Assembly: GCF_000246895.1 (NCBI RefSeq)
Contig: NZ_BAEV01000023.1
Coordinates: 1 to 41,544 of the forward strand
Length of the DNA stretch: 41,544 bases
Source of the DNA: Clostridium arbusti SL206
GTDB taxonomy: Bacteria; Bacillota; Clostridia; Clostridiales; Clostridiaceae
Direction: 5' to 3'
The notes under the pieces: generated by a model
Seen by the model: only the letters and a program-made list of their open reading frames with translations
What the model was told of the DNA's origin: nothing
Databases searched by the model: none
Made by a program: the position numbers and the translations under genes
In this document: piece by piece, positions 28,211 to 37,450 of the stretch
Layout of the letters: every line of letters begins with the position of its first letter
How positions within the stretch are numbered: position 1 is the first letter of the stretch

Positions 28211-28371
28211 ATAAAAATATAATCTCCACCAACGTAAAGTAAGTGAAGATTACAAATTCATTTAGTCTTATCTTTCTGGTAATATCTGATGAGATTAACT
28301 CTATCAAACAAAGTCGCTTTGTTTGCAAAGACTTCATCGTAACATTCCCTCTACCTTTCTAGATAAGTCTC
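28211..28371 (-). ncRNA. Divergent S-box-like (SAM-I clan) riboswitch candidate with terminator
   Basis: P1 strands CUUAUCU (28361-28367) and AGAUAAG (28267-28273) enclose GAAAGGUAGAGGGA, ACGAUGAAGU, UGCAAAC, UUAAUCUC and AGAAAGAUAAG, which line up in order with the S-box landmarks GAGAGGUGGAGGGA, GAUGAAACC, GGCAACC, CCAAUUCC and GAAAGAUGAG. The GGCC and CGG core positions are replaced (GUUAC, UCUUUG), and P3 is a perfect CAAACAAAG/CUUUGUUUG hairpin. A terminator (AATCTTCAC/GTGGAGATT, then TATTTTTAT) follows at 28211-28251. It lies between the GldA-like gene and leader copy 6. The ligand may not be SAM. Confidence 0.5.
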
Positions 28372-28416
28372 TCTATTAAGTTTTATATAATTATTTATAG
28401 TAGACAAAAGTAAATA

Positions 28417-29520
28417 TTATATTATAGCCTGAAGTTTCAAACTATTGGTTCCTATTTCATTCGCCCTAATAATTGCTTTTCTAATTAGGTCTCCACTTAC
28501 CTTAAAATTTAAGTTATCCAATTCGTCAGAATTGAAATTAATACTATTAGCTATACTTTGTATCTTATCATCTACATTATCTTTTATTCCCAGCTGAGCT
28601 AATGTAACTGGTAATTCTAACTTATTGAGTAAATTAACAAGACCGTCTATTTCCCTTTCACTTTTTCCTTCTAGAATAAACTGTACAATCAAACCAAAAA
28701 TAACTTTTTCACCATGTAGAGTTCCCTTTGTATCTGGAATATATGTTAGACCATTATGGACAGCATGTCCTATTGCCGCTCTATGTTTTCCGCCATTTAT
28801 GCTTCCAACTAATCCAGCTAAAATTATGATAGAATCAATTACATCTTTATATTGATTCTCCGTATTGTTATCTTCGCCTTCTGTTCCCAATTTATCAACA
28901 TAATTTTCTAGTATATTAAGTGCTAATTTTGATGTTTGCAATCCTATTCTTAAAGTAAGATCACTACTATTTGTTAGATGGGGTGCTGCTTCATACCATT
29001 TTACAATAGTATCACCAATACCTGCATTTAAATATCTGGCAGGGGCTTTTGAGATTATATTAATGTCCGCCAATATTAATTTAGGGGAATTTTTCAATAA
29101 CCAATAATCCGTATGTTCACCTTTGTCATCATATATTACAGATAGGGCTGACCAAGCTGCACAGGTTGCAGCAATAGTTGGAACTGTTACTACAGGTAGA
29201 TTGGTTTTCTCTCCTACAGCTTTTACTGTATCAAGTACTCTTCCTCCACCAACTCCTATAATTAAATCCACTCCTAATTCATTAGCCAAATCAGCATATT
29301 TATCTATATTTGCAAGGGTACAATATCCCTGAAACGTTTCAACTTCATATTTAATTTTTTCATCGCTTAAGCTTTTTAAAAAATCTTCTTCTGCTATATC
29401 CAAGGCTCTTTTGCCTCCGATAATCAAAGCATGATTCCCTAATTTTGAAATATATTTACCACCTTCTCGTAAAATATTTTCTTCATTAATGTAAGCTTCT
29501 GGAGCTTTAATCTTTATCAT
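28417..29520 (-). CDS. GldA-family metal-dependent alcohol dehydrogenase
   Basis: 367 residues, glycerol-dehydrogenase-like member of the iron/zinc alcohol dehydrogenases. NAD-binding GVGGGRVLDTVKAVG; metal ligands Asp170 (GIGDTIVKWYE), His252 (GHAVHNG) and His269 (GTLHGEK), with the same 17-residue His spacing as GldA. It overlaps the stop codon of the aminotransferase gene, so the two are co-translated in operon II after the second NifDK-like pair. The context suggests oxidation or reduction of a sulfur-containing alcohol or aldehyde that is fed to or made by the reductase; glycerol itself is unlikely to be the point. The substrate cannot be read from sequence. Confidence 0.8.
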   Translation of the reverse strand: MIKIKAPEAYINEENILREGGKYISKLGNHALIIGGKRALDIAEEDFLKSLSDEKIKYEVETFQGYCTLANIDKYADLANELGVDLIIGVGGGRVLDTVKAVGEKTNLPVVTVPTIAATCAAWSALSVIYDDKGEHTDYWLLKNSPKLILADINIISKAPARYLNAGIGDTIVKWYEAAPHLTNSSDLTLRIGLQTSKLALNILENYVDKLGTEGEDNNTENQYKDVIDSIIILAGLVGSINGGKHRAAIGHAVHNGLTYIPDTKGTLHGEKVIFGLIVQFILEGKSEREIDGLVNLLNKLELPVTLAQLGIKDNVDDKIQSIANSINFNSDELDNLNFKVSGDLIRKAIIRANEIGTNSLKLQAII

Positions 29521-30629
29521 TATATCACCCTTTCAAAATTCTTTATAGCAGCCTTTAACTCTTCAACTACTAACTTATTTTCTTCAGGTTTTCCAATTGT
29601 AATTCTAAGCCAGGTTGGCATATTATATTCGACACCAGCACGAACGGCAATCCCATTTTTTAGAATTTTATTGGATATTTTTACACTATCTTCCTCCACA
29701 TTAACCATTATAAAATTAGTCTCTGTTGGTATGTATTCAAGACCAATTTCATCAAATTCTTTATAAAAGAATTCTTTGCCTTTATTATTATTGCTAACAC
29801 ATGCTCCTCTAAAATTCTGATCTTCTAAACTAGCTATAGCAGCTGCTTGTGCTAAACCATTAACATTAATAGGCAATCTTATTTTATTCAATTCACCAAG
29901 CAATTTCTTATCTGCAATTCCATACCCTATTCTGAGTGCTGCCAATCCATAAACTTTAGAAAAGGTCCTTAATACTATTATGTTAGAATACTTATCTACT
30001 AGAGAAGCTGTCTGTGGATAAGCTTCATTTGTAGCAAATTCATAATAAGCTTCATCTAACACCACTAATATATTTTTAGGTATTGAATCTAAAAAATCTA
30101 TTAGCTCTTCTTTACCAAAAATAGTCCCAGTTGGATTATTTGGATTGCATAACCATATAACTTTAGTTCTGCTGCTTATCCTGTCCTTCACTTCTTTTAA
30201 ATTTATTGAATGATTTTCAAGAGGAATTTCAACTGGAACCCCATCCATAGCTAAAGTTACAACCTTATACCAACCAAAAGATGGTGTTGGTATAATTGAC
30301 TCATCTCCTGGGTTAATAAAACCTTGAGCAACTAAATTGATAAGTTCAAAAGAACCATTACCAAAAATCAATTCTTCTTCCTTCAAATTGTAGGTATAAG
30401 CTAATTTTCTTCTAAGTTCAGTGCATAAACCATCTGGATAAAGATAAACACCTTTTAATCCTTCTTCAATTGCCTTTAGAGCTAAAGGTGATGGTCCCAT
30501 TGTATTTTCATTTGCTGATAATCTCAATATATTACTAAGACCTAATTCCTGCTGTATTTCTTGAAGTGTTTTAGCAGGAGCATAGGATAGTATATTATCT
30601 AATGCTTTTCTACAGCTAAGTTCTGACAT
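29520..30629 (-). CDS. HisC-family PLP aminotransferase
   Basis: 369 residues, class I/II aminotransferase of the histidinol-phosphate branch: LSANENTMGPSPLAL, YLYPDG, CNPNNPTGTI, DEAYYEF, and PLP Lys225 in RTFSKVYGLAALRIGY. It is in the middle of operon II, between the second NifK-like gene and the GldA-like gene (overlap TAATG). No other his genes are near, so histidine synthesis is an unlikely role. With the dehydrogenase it could convert an amino acid such as methionine or a sulfur-containing amine to a keto acid or aldehyde and then an alcohol; this is inference. Confidence 0.82.
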   Translation of the reverse strand: MSELSCRKALDNILSYAPAKTLQEIQQELGLSNILRLSANENTMGPSPLALKAIEEGLKGVYLYPDGLCTELRRKLAYTYNLKEEELIFGNGSFELINLVAQGFINPGDESIIPTPSFGWYKVVTLAMDGVPVEIPLENHSINLKEVKDRISSRTKVIWLCNPNNPTGTIFGKEELIDFLDSIPKNILVVLDEAYYEFATNEAYPQTASLVDKYSNIIVLRTFSKVYGLAALRIGYGIADKKLLGELNKIRLPINVNGLAQAAAIASLEDQNFRGACVSNNNKGKEFFYKEFDEIGLEYIPTETNFIMVNVEEDSVKISNKILKNGIAVRAGVEYNMPTWLRITIGKPEENKLVVEELKAAIKNFERVI

Positions 30630-30693
30630 AATATCATCCCTTCCAAATAATGTTAAACTTTTAATAATAAATTAACCCACATAATTTATTATT

Positions 30694-30716
30694 TTATTGC
30701 ATACCCAGTGCAATAA
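30694..30716 (-). other. Intercistronic hairpin between NifK-like II and the aminotransferase
   Basis: TTATTGCA and TGCAATAA form a perfect 8-bp stem in the 135-base gap, with no T-run adequate for a strong terminator. It may set the ratio of reductase to downstream enzymes. Confidence 0.4.
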
Positions 30717-30764
30717 TTTTTCTCTATACTAAACCCTCTCATAAATAAATCTCACAATTTTATC

Positions 30765-32081
30765 TTACTGAAAATCTTGAAGCACTGCCGAATATATGTC
30801 TTCAGTTAAACGTAATGCACCTTCATATCCTAGGTATGATCTACTAAGTACCATCCTATCACTTATAGGTGTAGATATAGAAAGTTGATAGCCTTTAACT
30901 TCTTTGGAAATCACTCTATCCCAACCACTTCCAAGTATAAGTGGTTTGGTTCTAAATTTAGTGTTTCGCAAATACTCTTTTATATTTCCACTATCACTTG
31001 TAAAAGTAATTTCTCCCATAAATGTATTAGATCCTTCATCAAAACTTTCTCTTATTTGTTTTTCATATTCTTTAGGTGTATCATCTGTAATAAATTGCCT
31101 ATCTCCCAATAAACCCAAATCATTTGTCAAAAATTTAGATATACCTAATGTATAGGCACTATCTGCTATAGTAACAAAATGTTTTGGAAGCAATCTAGTT
31201 TCAAGTAATACATCTGCTGCTCTTTCTATATAGTAGAAATACCTATCTTCTTCCTTTTTGATTACATTCTCAACAACCTTACTTTCAATGTTAAGCAAAT
31301 TTCCTATAGTTCTTAAAAATTTACCCGTTTCTGTTGGACCAATAGGAAGTGTTGGATAATGAACGTATGGTGTACCAAATTTTTCTTTAAGATGAATTAC
31401 ATTTTTAAGCCCTACCCATGGAGATATTAATAAATTGTATTGTGCTTTAGGCACATCATCTAGTGCACTTATTCCTTGACCAGGTCCAAAGATAATATTA
31501 GCTTTAACTCCTATTAGTGATAGCAAGTTTCTCAATGTTTCATAATTTCCGGCCCAAAAGGTATCTTGATATGGTACTGTAGCCCATATATTTATAAGTT
31601 TATCTTCTATTTTATCTACTGGCTTTAAATATTGATCAATAATAGCATCAATAATAAGTTCATGCCCGATAAAATTACTACCTTTAAATCCACCTGTTTC
31701 AGCATATACTATTGATTTTTCGCCATTTTTGAATTCCTTAACAACATCGGGGACATTATCTCCTACAATATCTGAAGTACACCCAGTTAATACTACATAG
31801 AGATCTGCATCCATTACTTTAAAGGAGTTTGAAATAACATTGCGTAGTTTCTTTGCTCCACCAAAAACAACTTCTTTTTCCCCTACATCAGTACATGGTA
31901 TTGAGTGTCCACCTATATATCCTGTTCCTTGACATCCATTCTGAAGTCCTAGTGTAGCCCATATCTTTGCAGCACACCCTGGTCCAGCATGTATTATAGG
32001 TACAGCTCTTTCTATAGCAAGTACTGATTCATATCCACCCAGTGTACAAACATGTCTTAACTGTTCAACTACCTCACTCAT
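30765..32081 (-). CDS. NifK-like subunit of nitrogenase-like enzyme II
   Basis: 438 residues. P-cluster Cys12 (HVCTLGG), Cys36 (HAGPGCA) and Cys101 (LTGCTSDIVGDN) match the beta-subunit pattern. It is a paralogue of the NifK-like protein of operon I (shared SPWVG, TPY..YPT.PIG.TET.KFLR and ITDDTP segments) but clearly diverged. Its start overlaps the stop of the NifD-like gene (TAATG), so the subunits are translationally coupled. No NifH gene accompanies this pair. Confidence 0.82.
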   Translation of the reverse strand: MSEVVEQLRHVCTLGGYESVLAIERAVPIIHAGPGCAAKIWATLGLQNGCQGTGYIGGHSIPCTDVGEKEVVFGGAKKLRNVISNSFKVMDADLYVVLTGCTSDIVGDNVPDVVKEFKNGEKSIVYAETGGFKGSNFIGHELIIDAIIDQYLKPVDKIEDKLINIWATVPYQDTFWAGNYETLRNLLSLIGVKANIIFGPGQGISALDDVPKAQYNLLISPWVGLKNVIHLKEKFGTPYVHYPTLPIGPTETGKFLRTIGNLLNIESKVVENVIKKEEDRYFYYIERAADVLLETRLLPKHFVTIADSAYTLGISKFLTNDLGLLGDRQFITDDTPKEYEKQIRESFDEGSNTFMGEITFTSDSGNIKEYLRNTKFRTKPLILGSGWDRVISKEVKGYQLSISTPISDRMVLSRSYLGYEGALRLTEDIYSAVLQDFQ

Positions 32082-33550
32082 TATTTCACCTCTTCTTCAA
32101 GAAACTTAAATGTATCCTGTTCAAACCACCAAGAAGTGTATGGTAATTTAACTCTTTTTGATAGACTGAGTGCAAGATTATTATTTGCTAAAGTATCTAT
32201 TATTCTGTAACCCAAATCTATTATTCCCTTATATCCAAAGGCACTAAATTCATCGGCTACCATTACTGAAGGTATACCCATTTTAGTTGGCCATACTGTA
32301 GTGCCAGGATGTCTTGATATATATAAATCAGGTTTAAGTTTATTTAGTAAATTTAATATTTCAAAATTCTGCTGATCACATACACTTATTGGAACATCAT
32401 ATTCTTTCTCAGATAATTCAATAGATGATTCTGGTATACTACCATGATCATATTGCTGATCAAAATGCCATGAAGCCCCCCATACCACCTTAATGCCAAG
32501 CTCATTTAATACCCTGATGTAATTATGAGAAAAACTTGGTCCCATACCAACTACTGCAGTTTTTCCTTTTAATTTTTCTCTTATTTCTTTAAGTTCTGGT
32601 GCAATTTTTTCTTTTTCTTTTTTTATATATTCCTCTACTTCATTTTCCTTACCTACAACTTTACCTAAACCTCTTAACCAACTATCCATACCTGCAATTC
32701 CATGAGGCTGAAGAGATTTAACATAAGGCACTCCATATTTTTGCTCGAGCCCATTTCCAAAATAGCTCCCAAGAGTACCACAGATACTAATTGTTGCCGC
32801 TGACTCAGACATTTTTGATATTTCATCTATTGTGGAAAAAGGAACTCCAAATTTAGGCACAAGTCCAAAATTAGCTAATATTTCTATTACATAATCACGA
32901 CCACTGCCATTAAAAGTTAGCATATTAATAATTTCAGGATGCTTTTCTTTTGGTGGTTTTACTATCCTAGTTAACAAGGCATGAAAAGCAGAATCAAATC
33001 CCGTAGCCCATATCTTCGATCTGAATCCCTCACAGAATACAGGTACGACTGGTATGTTTATTTCTGCTTCTATTTCATCTGCAATACTTTTGATATCATC
33101 TCCAATAATTGCTGATGCACAAGAAGTAGTTATAAATATAGCCTTAGGATTAAATCTTTTATAAGCTTCTCTTATACCGTTTCTTAATTTAGATCTTCCA
33201 CCAAAAACAGTAGTTTCTTCCGTCATATTAGTATTAATTACATTTACATTTCTTTTTTCTAGATTCCTTATATTTTGTCCCCATTGGAAATTGGTATTTT
33301 CTCCAATAACATCTGCTGAACACCCACGTGCTCCATGGTTTACAATAGCTGCATCCATTATACGTGACAAATATCCTTGAGCACATCCAGAGCTACAATT
33401 AGTAGCCTGACTGAAGCATCGCTCTTTATTTTTAAGGCAACCGCTCTTAGCCTTTTTTACAAGATCTTTAACGGTTCCAGTATATCCAGTAATTGCACCC
33501 AGTCTACTTTCTCTATTAACGGCTTCTATCCTTTTAATATTAATAGACAT
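32081..33550 (-). CDS. NifD-like subunit of nitrogenase-like enzyme II
   Basis: 489 residues from the ATG at 33550, chosen because GGGGGG lies nine bases upstream and the protein then starts MSINIKRIEAVNRESRLG like its operon I paralogue; a longer frame to 33580 has no ribosome site. P-cluster Cys are in SSGCAQG, GARGC and TTSCASAIIGDD. The cofactor Cys is in SICGTLGSYFGNGLEQKYGVP. As in enzyme I, the His442 region (VADEFSAFGYKG) and the His195 region (CEGFRSKIWATGFDSA) have lost the His. Enzyme II is therefore another nitrogenase-like reductase, perhaps for a different substrate from enzyme I. Confidence 0.83.
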   Translation of the reverse strand: MSINIKRIEAVNRESRLGAITGYTGTVKDLVKKAKSGCLKNKERCFSQATNCSSGCAQGYLSRIMDAAIVNHGARGCSADVIGENTNFQWGQNIRNLEKRNVNVINTNMTEETTVFGGRSKLRNGIREAYKRFNPKAIFITTSCASAIIGDDIKSIADEIEAEINIPVVPVFCEGFRSKIWATGFDSAFHALLTRIVKPPKEKHPEIINMLTFNGSGRDYVIEILANFGLVPKFGVPFSTIDEISKMSESAATISICGTLGSYFGNGLEQKYGVPYVKSLQPHGIAGMDSWLRGLGKVVGKENEVEEYIKKEKEKIAPELKEIREKLKGKTAVVGMGPSFSHNYIRVLNELGIKVVWGASWHFDQQYDHGSIPESSIELSEKEYDVPISVCDQQNFEILNLLNKLKPDLYISRHPGTTVWPTKMGIPSVMVADEFSAFGYKGIIDLGYRIIDTLANNNLALSLSKRVKLPYTSWWFEQDTFKFLEEEVK

Positions 33551-33599
33551 AAAACTTATCCCCCCATATGAAGATTTCATTATTAATTATGCATATAAG

Positions 33600-33718
33600 C
33601 AAAAAGACCGAGTATCCCCACTGATTGGTGAAAATACTCAGTCTCCAGTTTTTCTGGTAAACTATTATGGTATTTGTCGTATATTCCAAATATATTTAAC
33701 CATGTGAAAAAGTTTCAA
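33600..33718 (-). promoter_or_regulatory. Promoter and antitermination leader of nitrogenase-like operon II (leader copy 5)
   Basis: A promoter (TTGAAA 33713-33718, 18 bases, TATATT 33689-33694) overlaps the last codons of the nifB-like gene. Antiterminator at 33639-33664: outer helix UAGU/ACUG (one U-G), internal loop UUA/AG, inner helix CCAG/CUGG, loop AAAAA. Terminator stem at 33605-33644 (AGACTGAGTATTTTC arm), then five U. Confidence 0.75.
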
Positions 33719-34586
33719 GTCTTTCATTTATTACTCCATAAAGTTTTAATGAAAGGTCTTCTTTACCTGGTATTCCACATGCATCCGCACGGCAATGTTT
33801 GCAATGTCTAAATACTCCAAGGTATTTTTCAGCAGTTATTCTTGCCTTATCTAGCTGTTCACAGGTAGGAGCTGGAACATGACTTAAATCATGCTGTGGT
33901 ATTAAAGGTATGATGTTATATAAAGTAGCTCCAGCCTCTTTTACAGTCTTTGCTATTTCTTCTATATGTTCATCATTAATTTCTGGAATAAGCACAGAAT
34001 TTACCTTTACCACTACACCTAAACTACTTATTTTAGCAATTCCTTTAAGTTGTGCCTTTATAAGTATATCTGCCGCTTCTTCTCCATGATATACCTTGCC
34101 ATCTAGTACTATGTGAGATATAATCTGACTCTGAATCTTTGGATCAACACCATTTACGGTTACTGTTATAGTTCTTACTCCAGCATCATAAATATCCTGT
34201 GCATAACGATAAAGTAACAATCCATTTGTACTCAAGCATTTTACAAGATCAGGATAAGCTTTGTCCACAAGCTTAAAGGTTTCAATAGCCTGTGGTGTTG
34301 CTAAAGTGTCACCAGGTCCAGCTATACCTACTACTGTTATTTGAGGACAAAGTTCTAGTGCTCTTCTAACAGTATCTACAGCATCCTTAGGATCTAATAT
34401 TCCATTTGCAACTCCTGGTCTTTCTTCATTACTATTGCAATCTCTCTTACAGAATTTACACTGAATATTGCACGCTGGGCTTACTGGAAGGTGAATTCTT
34501 CCAAAATTATGATGAGCTTCTCCACCTAAGCAAGGATGTATTTTTGCAAGATGGGCAAAACCTGAATCCTTATGAACTTTTATCAT
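33696..34586 (-). CDS. nifB: NifB-like radical SAM protein (no NifX domain)
   Basis: 296 residues. It opens with the NifB signature HPCLGGEAHHNFGRIHLPVSPACN, contains radical-SAM CNIQCKFC (Cys39, 43, 46) and ends with HCKHCRADACG (Cys262, 265), the ligands used in NifB for the K-cluster pair. NifB fuses two [4Fe-4S] clusters and inserts carbide to give NifB-co. The NifX-like domain found at the end of many NifB proteins is absent. With no nifE/N nearby, the likely target is direct supply of an L-cluster-like Fe-S cofactor to the nitrogenase-like enzymes. It is a single gene behind leader copy 4. Confidence 0.9.
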   Translation of the reverse strand: MIKVHKDSGFAHLAKIHPCLGGEAHHNFGRIHLPVSPACNIQCKFCKRDCNSNEERPGVANGILDPKDAVDTVRRALELCPQITVVGIAGPGDTLATPQAIETFKLVDKAYPDLVKCLSTNGLLLYRYAQDIYDAGVRTITVTVNGVDPKIQSQIISHIVLDGKVYHGEEAADILIKAQLKGIAKISSLGVVVKVNSVLIPEINDEHIEEIAKTVKEAGATLYNIIPLIPQHDLSHVPAPTCEQLDKARITAEKYLGVFRHCKHCRADACGIPGKEDLSLKLYGVINERLETFSHG

Positions 34587-34651
34587 AAATTTTCCTCCTC
34601 TTAAATAAAAACTTGAATTTTATATATTTAATAATTATAAAATCCTATAGA

Positions 34652-34784
34652 CAAAAAAGACTAAGTCCTATTTACTCCTATAGAACTTAGCCTCCAGTTT
34701 TTCTGGTAAACTACAATTATCAATTCCAAGTATTCATATTTGTTTTGTTGAAATTATTATAAATCTTATTTTAAGCTTTGTCAA
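34652..34784 (-). promoter_or_regulatory. Promoter and antitermination leader of the nifB-like gene (leader copy 4)
   Basis: Promoter TTGACA (34779-34784), 17 bases, TATAAT (34756-34761). 5' box ATGAATACTTGG at 34726-34737. Antiterminator at 34688-34713: outer helix UAGU/GCUA, internal loop UUA/AG, inner helix CCAG/CUGG, loop AAAAA. Terminator stem at 34659-34692 (GGCTAAGTTCTATAGG arm), then six U. This is the clearest example of the family. Confidence 0.82.
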
Positions 34785-34814
34785 ATATAAATTTATTTTT
34801 TCATAAATATGACT

Positions 34815-36104
34815 TTATTTTTTAGCTTTTATAAAAGCTTGCTCTAAATCATCTATTAAATCTTGTATATTTTCTATTCCAATAGATAATCTTATTGCAT
34901 TACAGAATGCTCCAGCTTTTTCTCTATCCTCATCGCTGAGAGATCCATGAGTAGTTTCTGCAGGTTGTGTAGCCAATGACTTCGAATCACCTACATTCAC
35001 AAGAAAACTAAAGACTTCTAGACTATCAAGAAATGTATCTATTTCTTCTTGATTTCCATTAAATCCAAAGGACAATATTGAACCTGCTCCATTGGGAAGA
35101 TATTTTTTAGCTAATCCACTATTAACATTATCTTCGATAGTAGGATAACTTACCCACGAAACAGCTGTATGCTTAGAAAGATATTTTGCTATTTCTTCTG
35201 TATTCTTAACTTCTCTATCCAATCTCACTGACAGCGTTTCAATTCCTTGAAGAATCAAAAAAGCATCAAAAGGACTAAGTACCGCACCAAAATTTGATAA
35301 ATAATGTATTCTTACCCTTGTTGCAAACACTGCTGTTGGAAATAGTTCATATAAGTTTTTATTTTGCGCCTTATAATCTAATCTTGTAAAATGTGGAAAC
35401 TTACCATTATTCCAATTGAACTTCCCATTTTCCACAATTAATCCTCCAAGTGTAGTGCCGTGCCCACCTATGGATTTTGTAGATGAGTATACAACTATAT
35501 CAGCTCCAAAATCAAAAGGTCTTAAGAGATGTGGTGTTGGAAAAGTATTATCCACTATAAGTGGAATTTCATTTTCATGAGCAACTTTTGCTACTTCTTC
35601 AATATCCAATATGTTTATCAGCGGATTTCCTATAGTCTCAGCAAATATTGCTTTTGTATTAGGAGTAATAGCCTTCCTATAGGATTCTGGATCATTAGGA
35701 TCTTCTACCCAATTTACTTTTATATTAAATGCTGGTAATGTATGCTTCAATAAATTAAATGACCCAGCATACAAAGAAGCTGGTGCAACTATTTCTCCTC
35801 CACCTTCTGCTACATTTAGTATTGAATAAGCTACAGCAGCCATACCTGAAGCTACGGCAATAGCTGCTGTACCTCCCTCTAGTGCAGCTATTCTTTTTTC
35901 AAGTACATCTATAGTTGGATTACCACTTCTAGTATATAAAAATCCTTTTTCCTCATAACCACGTATTCTTCTTAATCTTTCTATACTTCCAATATTAAAA
36001 GAGGCAGTTTGATAAATAGGCACTGCTGATGCATAATTGTGTTTCTCTGGATCATAACCACCTCTTAATTGCAAAGTTTCAAATCTATAATTTTTCTCTG
36101 ACAT
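34815..36104 (-). CDS. metY: O-acetylhomoserine sulfhydrylase (second copy)
   Basis: 429 residues from the ATG at 36104, which follows AAGGAG; the frame extends upstream to 36173 but without a ribosome site. PLP Lys210 is in YSSTKSIGGHG, with YTRSGNPTIDVLEKR and AVASGMAAV. It is a paralogue of the metY in operon I, diverged along its whole length. It is a single gene with its own promoter and, unlike its neighbours, no antitermination leader. The two copies may differ in preference for sulfide and methanethiol. Confidence 0.9.
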   Translation of the reverse strand: MSEKNYRFETLQLRGGYDPEKHNYASAVPIYQTASFNIGSIERLRRIRGYEEKGFLYTRSGNPTIDVLEKRIAALEGGTAAIAVASGMAAVAYSILNVAEGGGEIVAPASLYAGSFNLLKHTLPAFNIKVNWVEDPNDPESYRKAITPNTKAIFAETIGNPLINILDIEEVAKVAHENEIPLIVDNTFPTPHLLRPFDFGADIVVYSSTKSIGGHGTTLGGLIVENGKFNWNNGKFPHFTRLDYKAQNKNLYELFPTAVFATRVRIHYLSNFGAVLSPFDAFLILQGIETLSVRLDREVKNTEEIAKYLSKHTAVSWVSYPTIEDNVNSGLAKKYLPNGAGSILSFGFNGNQEEIDTFLDSLEVFSFLVNVGDSKSLATQPAETTHGSLSDEDREKAGAFCNAIRLSIGIENIQDLIDDLEQAFIKAKK

Positions 36105-36150
36105 GCAAAAACACTCCTTAAAATAATTTATTAAAAATTTAAAACTATAT

Positions 36151-36179
36151 ATGTTACAATAAATTATGTTCATTGTAAA
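36151..36179 (-). promoter_or_regulatory. Promoter of the second metY
   Basis: TTTACA (36174-36179), 17 bases, TAACAT (36151-36156), about 45 bases before the ATG. The remainder of the 320-base gap up to cysK contains only the hairpin element at 36265-36313; no leader of the antitermination family is seen. Confidence 0.5.
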
Positions 36180-36264
36180 ATAGCTATTTTGTTTAAAGCT
36201 TGTCTATTAGCCATTATTGATTAAAAGCATAATTTTAATTGTAACCTACATATTAGATATCTAA

Positions 36265-36313
36265 AAAGAAATAACAAGCCAACTATATAAACACACTGAC
36301 CGGTTATTTCTTT
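36265..36313 (-). repeat. Short palindromic repeat, also a likely cysK terminator
   Basis: AAAGAAATAAC and GTTATTTCTTT form an 11-bp stem. The inner ends (AAATAACAAGCCAA and ACTGACCGGTTATTT) match the ends of the two longer palindromic elements at 40855 and 41392, so this looks like a core-deleted copy. In the minus-strand transcript the stem ends in UUUCUUUUUAG, so it can terminate cysK. Confidence 0.55.
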
Positions 36314-36426
36314 ATATGCTCTATAGAAAATTATTTTATTTATAAAATCAACAAATATAATTATTATATAAAAACTCTAATGAAGATTTCTATACTAAGC
36401 ATATCTAAATGCTATAATATTGTATG

Positions 36427-37374
36427 CTATTTTATAATACGTAAGTGCGAGAATAACTGAGTAGATAAATATCTTTCTCCGGTATCCGGTAATATGGCAA
36501 CAATATTTTTACCTTTATTCTCTATTCTTTTTGCTATCTCTGTAGCAGCAAAAACTGCTGCTCCTGAAGACATTCCTACTAGCAACCCTTCTTTTTGAGC
36601 TAATTCTCTTGATGTCTCAAAGGCTTCATAATTCTTTACTTTATATATTTCATCTACTATATTCAAATTAAGTATACTTGGAATAAAACCTGATCCTATG
36701 CCCTGAATTTTATGTGAACCTTTTGATCCTCCTGACAAAACAGGTGAATCAAAAGGTTCTACTGCAATAATCTTAACACTGCTTTTTTTCTTCTTTAAAT
36801 TTTCTCCTACTCCAGTTAAAGTACCTCCTGTACCAACTCCGGCAACAAAAATATCTACTTTTCCGTCTGTATCTCTCCATATTTCTTCACCGGTGGTTTG
36901 TCTATGAATATCCGGATTTATAAGATTTTTAAACTGATGTGGAATAAAGGCATTAGGGATTTCACCTGCTAACTCATTAGCTTTTGATATTGCTCCTCTG
37001 ATTCCATATGTTCCAGGAGTTAAAACTAGTTCCGCGCCTAGTGCTTTAAGCAAATTTCTTCTCTCAACACTCATAGTTTCTGGCATAGTTAATATAAGTC
37101 TATAACCTTTTGAGGCTGCAACAAAAGCCAATGCAATTCCTGTATTTCCACTGGTAGGTTCAATTATAACTGAATCCTTATTTATTAGTTCCTTATCCTC
37201 TGCATCCTTAATCATAGCATATCCAATTCTATCTTTAACACTTCTTGATGGATTAAAATACTCTAATTTGACAATTACTTTAGCCTCTATCCCTTTATAC
37301 TTATTGTAGTTAGATATCTCTAACAATGGAGTATTCCCAATTAAATCCACTAATTTTCTAGCGATTTTCGACAT
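36427..37374 (-). CDS. cysK: Cysteine synthase (O-acetylserine sulfhydrylase)
   Basis: 315 residues. PLP Lys47 in [11 protein letters not shown], the substrate loop PTSGNTG, the PLP-phosphate loop [10 protein letters not shown] and GIGSGFIP are all present. It makes cysteine from O-acetylserine and sulfide. It is the last gene of the importer operon beginning at 40495, 76 bases after the ATPase, so sulfur released from the imported compound is probably fixed here. No serine acetyltransferase is in the window. Confidence 0.95.
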   Translation of the reverse strand: MSKIARKLVDLIGNTPLLEISNYNKYKGIEAKVIVKLEYFNPSRSVKDRIGYAMIKDAEDKELINKDSVIIEPTSGNTGIALAFVAASKGYRLILTMPETMSVERRNLLKALGAELVLTPGTYGIRGAISKANELAGEIPNAFIPHQFKNLINPDIHRQTTGEEIWRDTDGKVDIFVAGVGTGGTLTGVGENLKKKKSSVKIIAVEPFDSPVLSGGSKGSHKIQGIGSGFIPSILNLNIVDEIYKVKNYEAFETSRELAQKEGLLVGMSSGAAVFAATEIAKRIENKGKNIVAILPDTGERYLSTQLFSHLRIIK

Positions 37375-37450
37375 GTGATATCCTCCTAATTTCCTGATTA
37401 TAATCCTGCTACATTATTATTTATATCACTACTTACTTTAAATAACAAAT

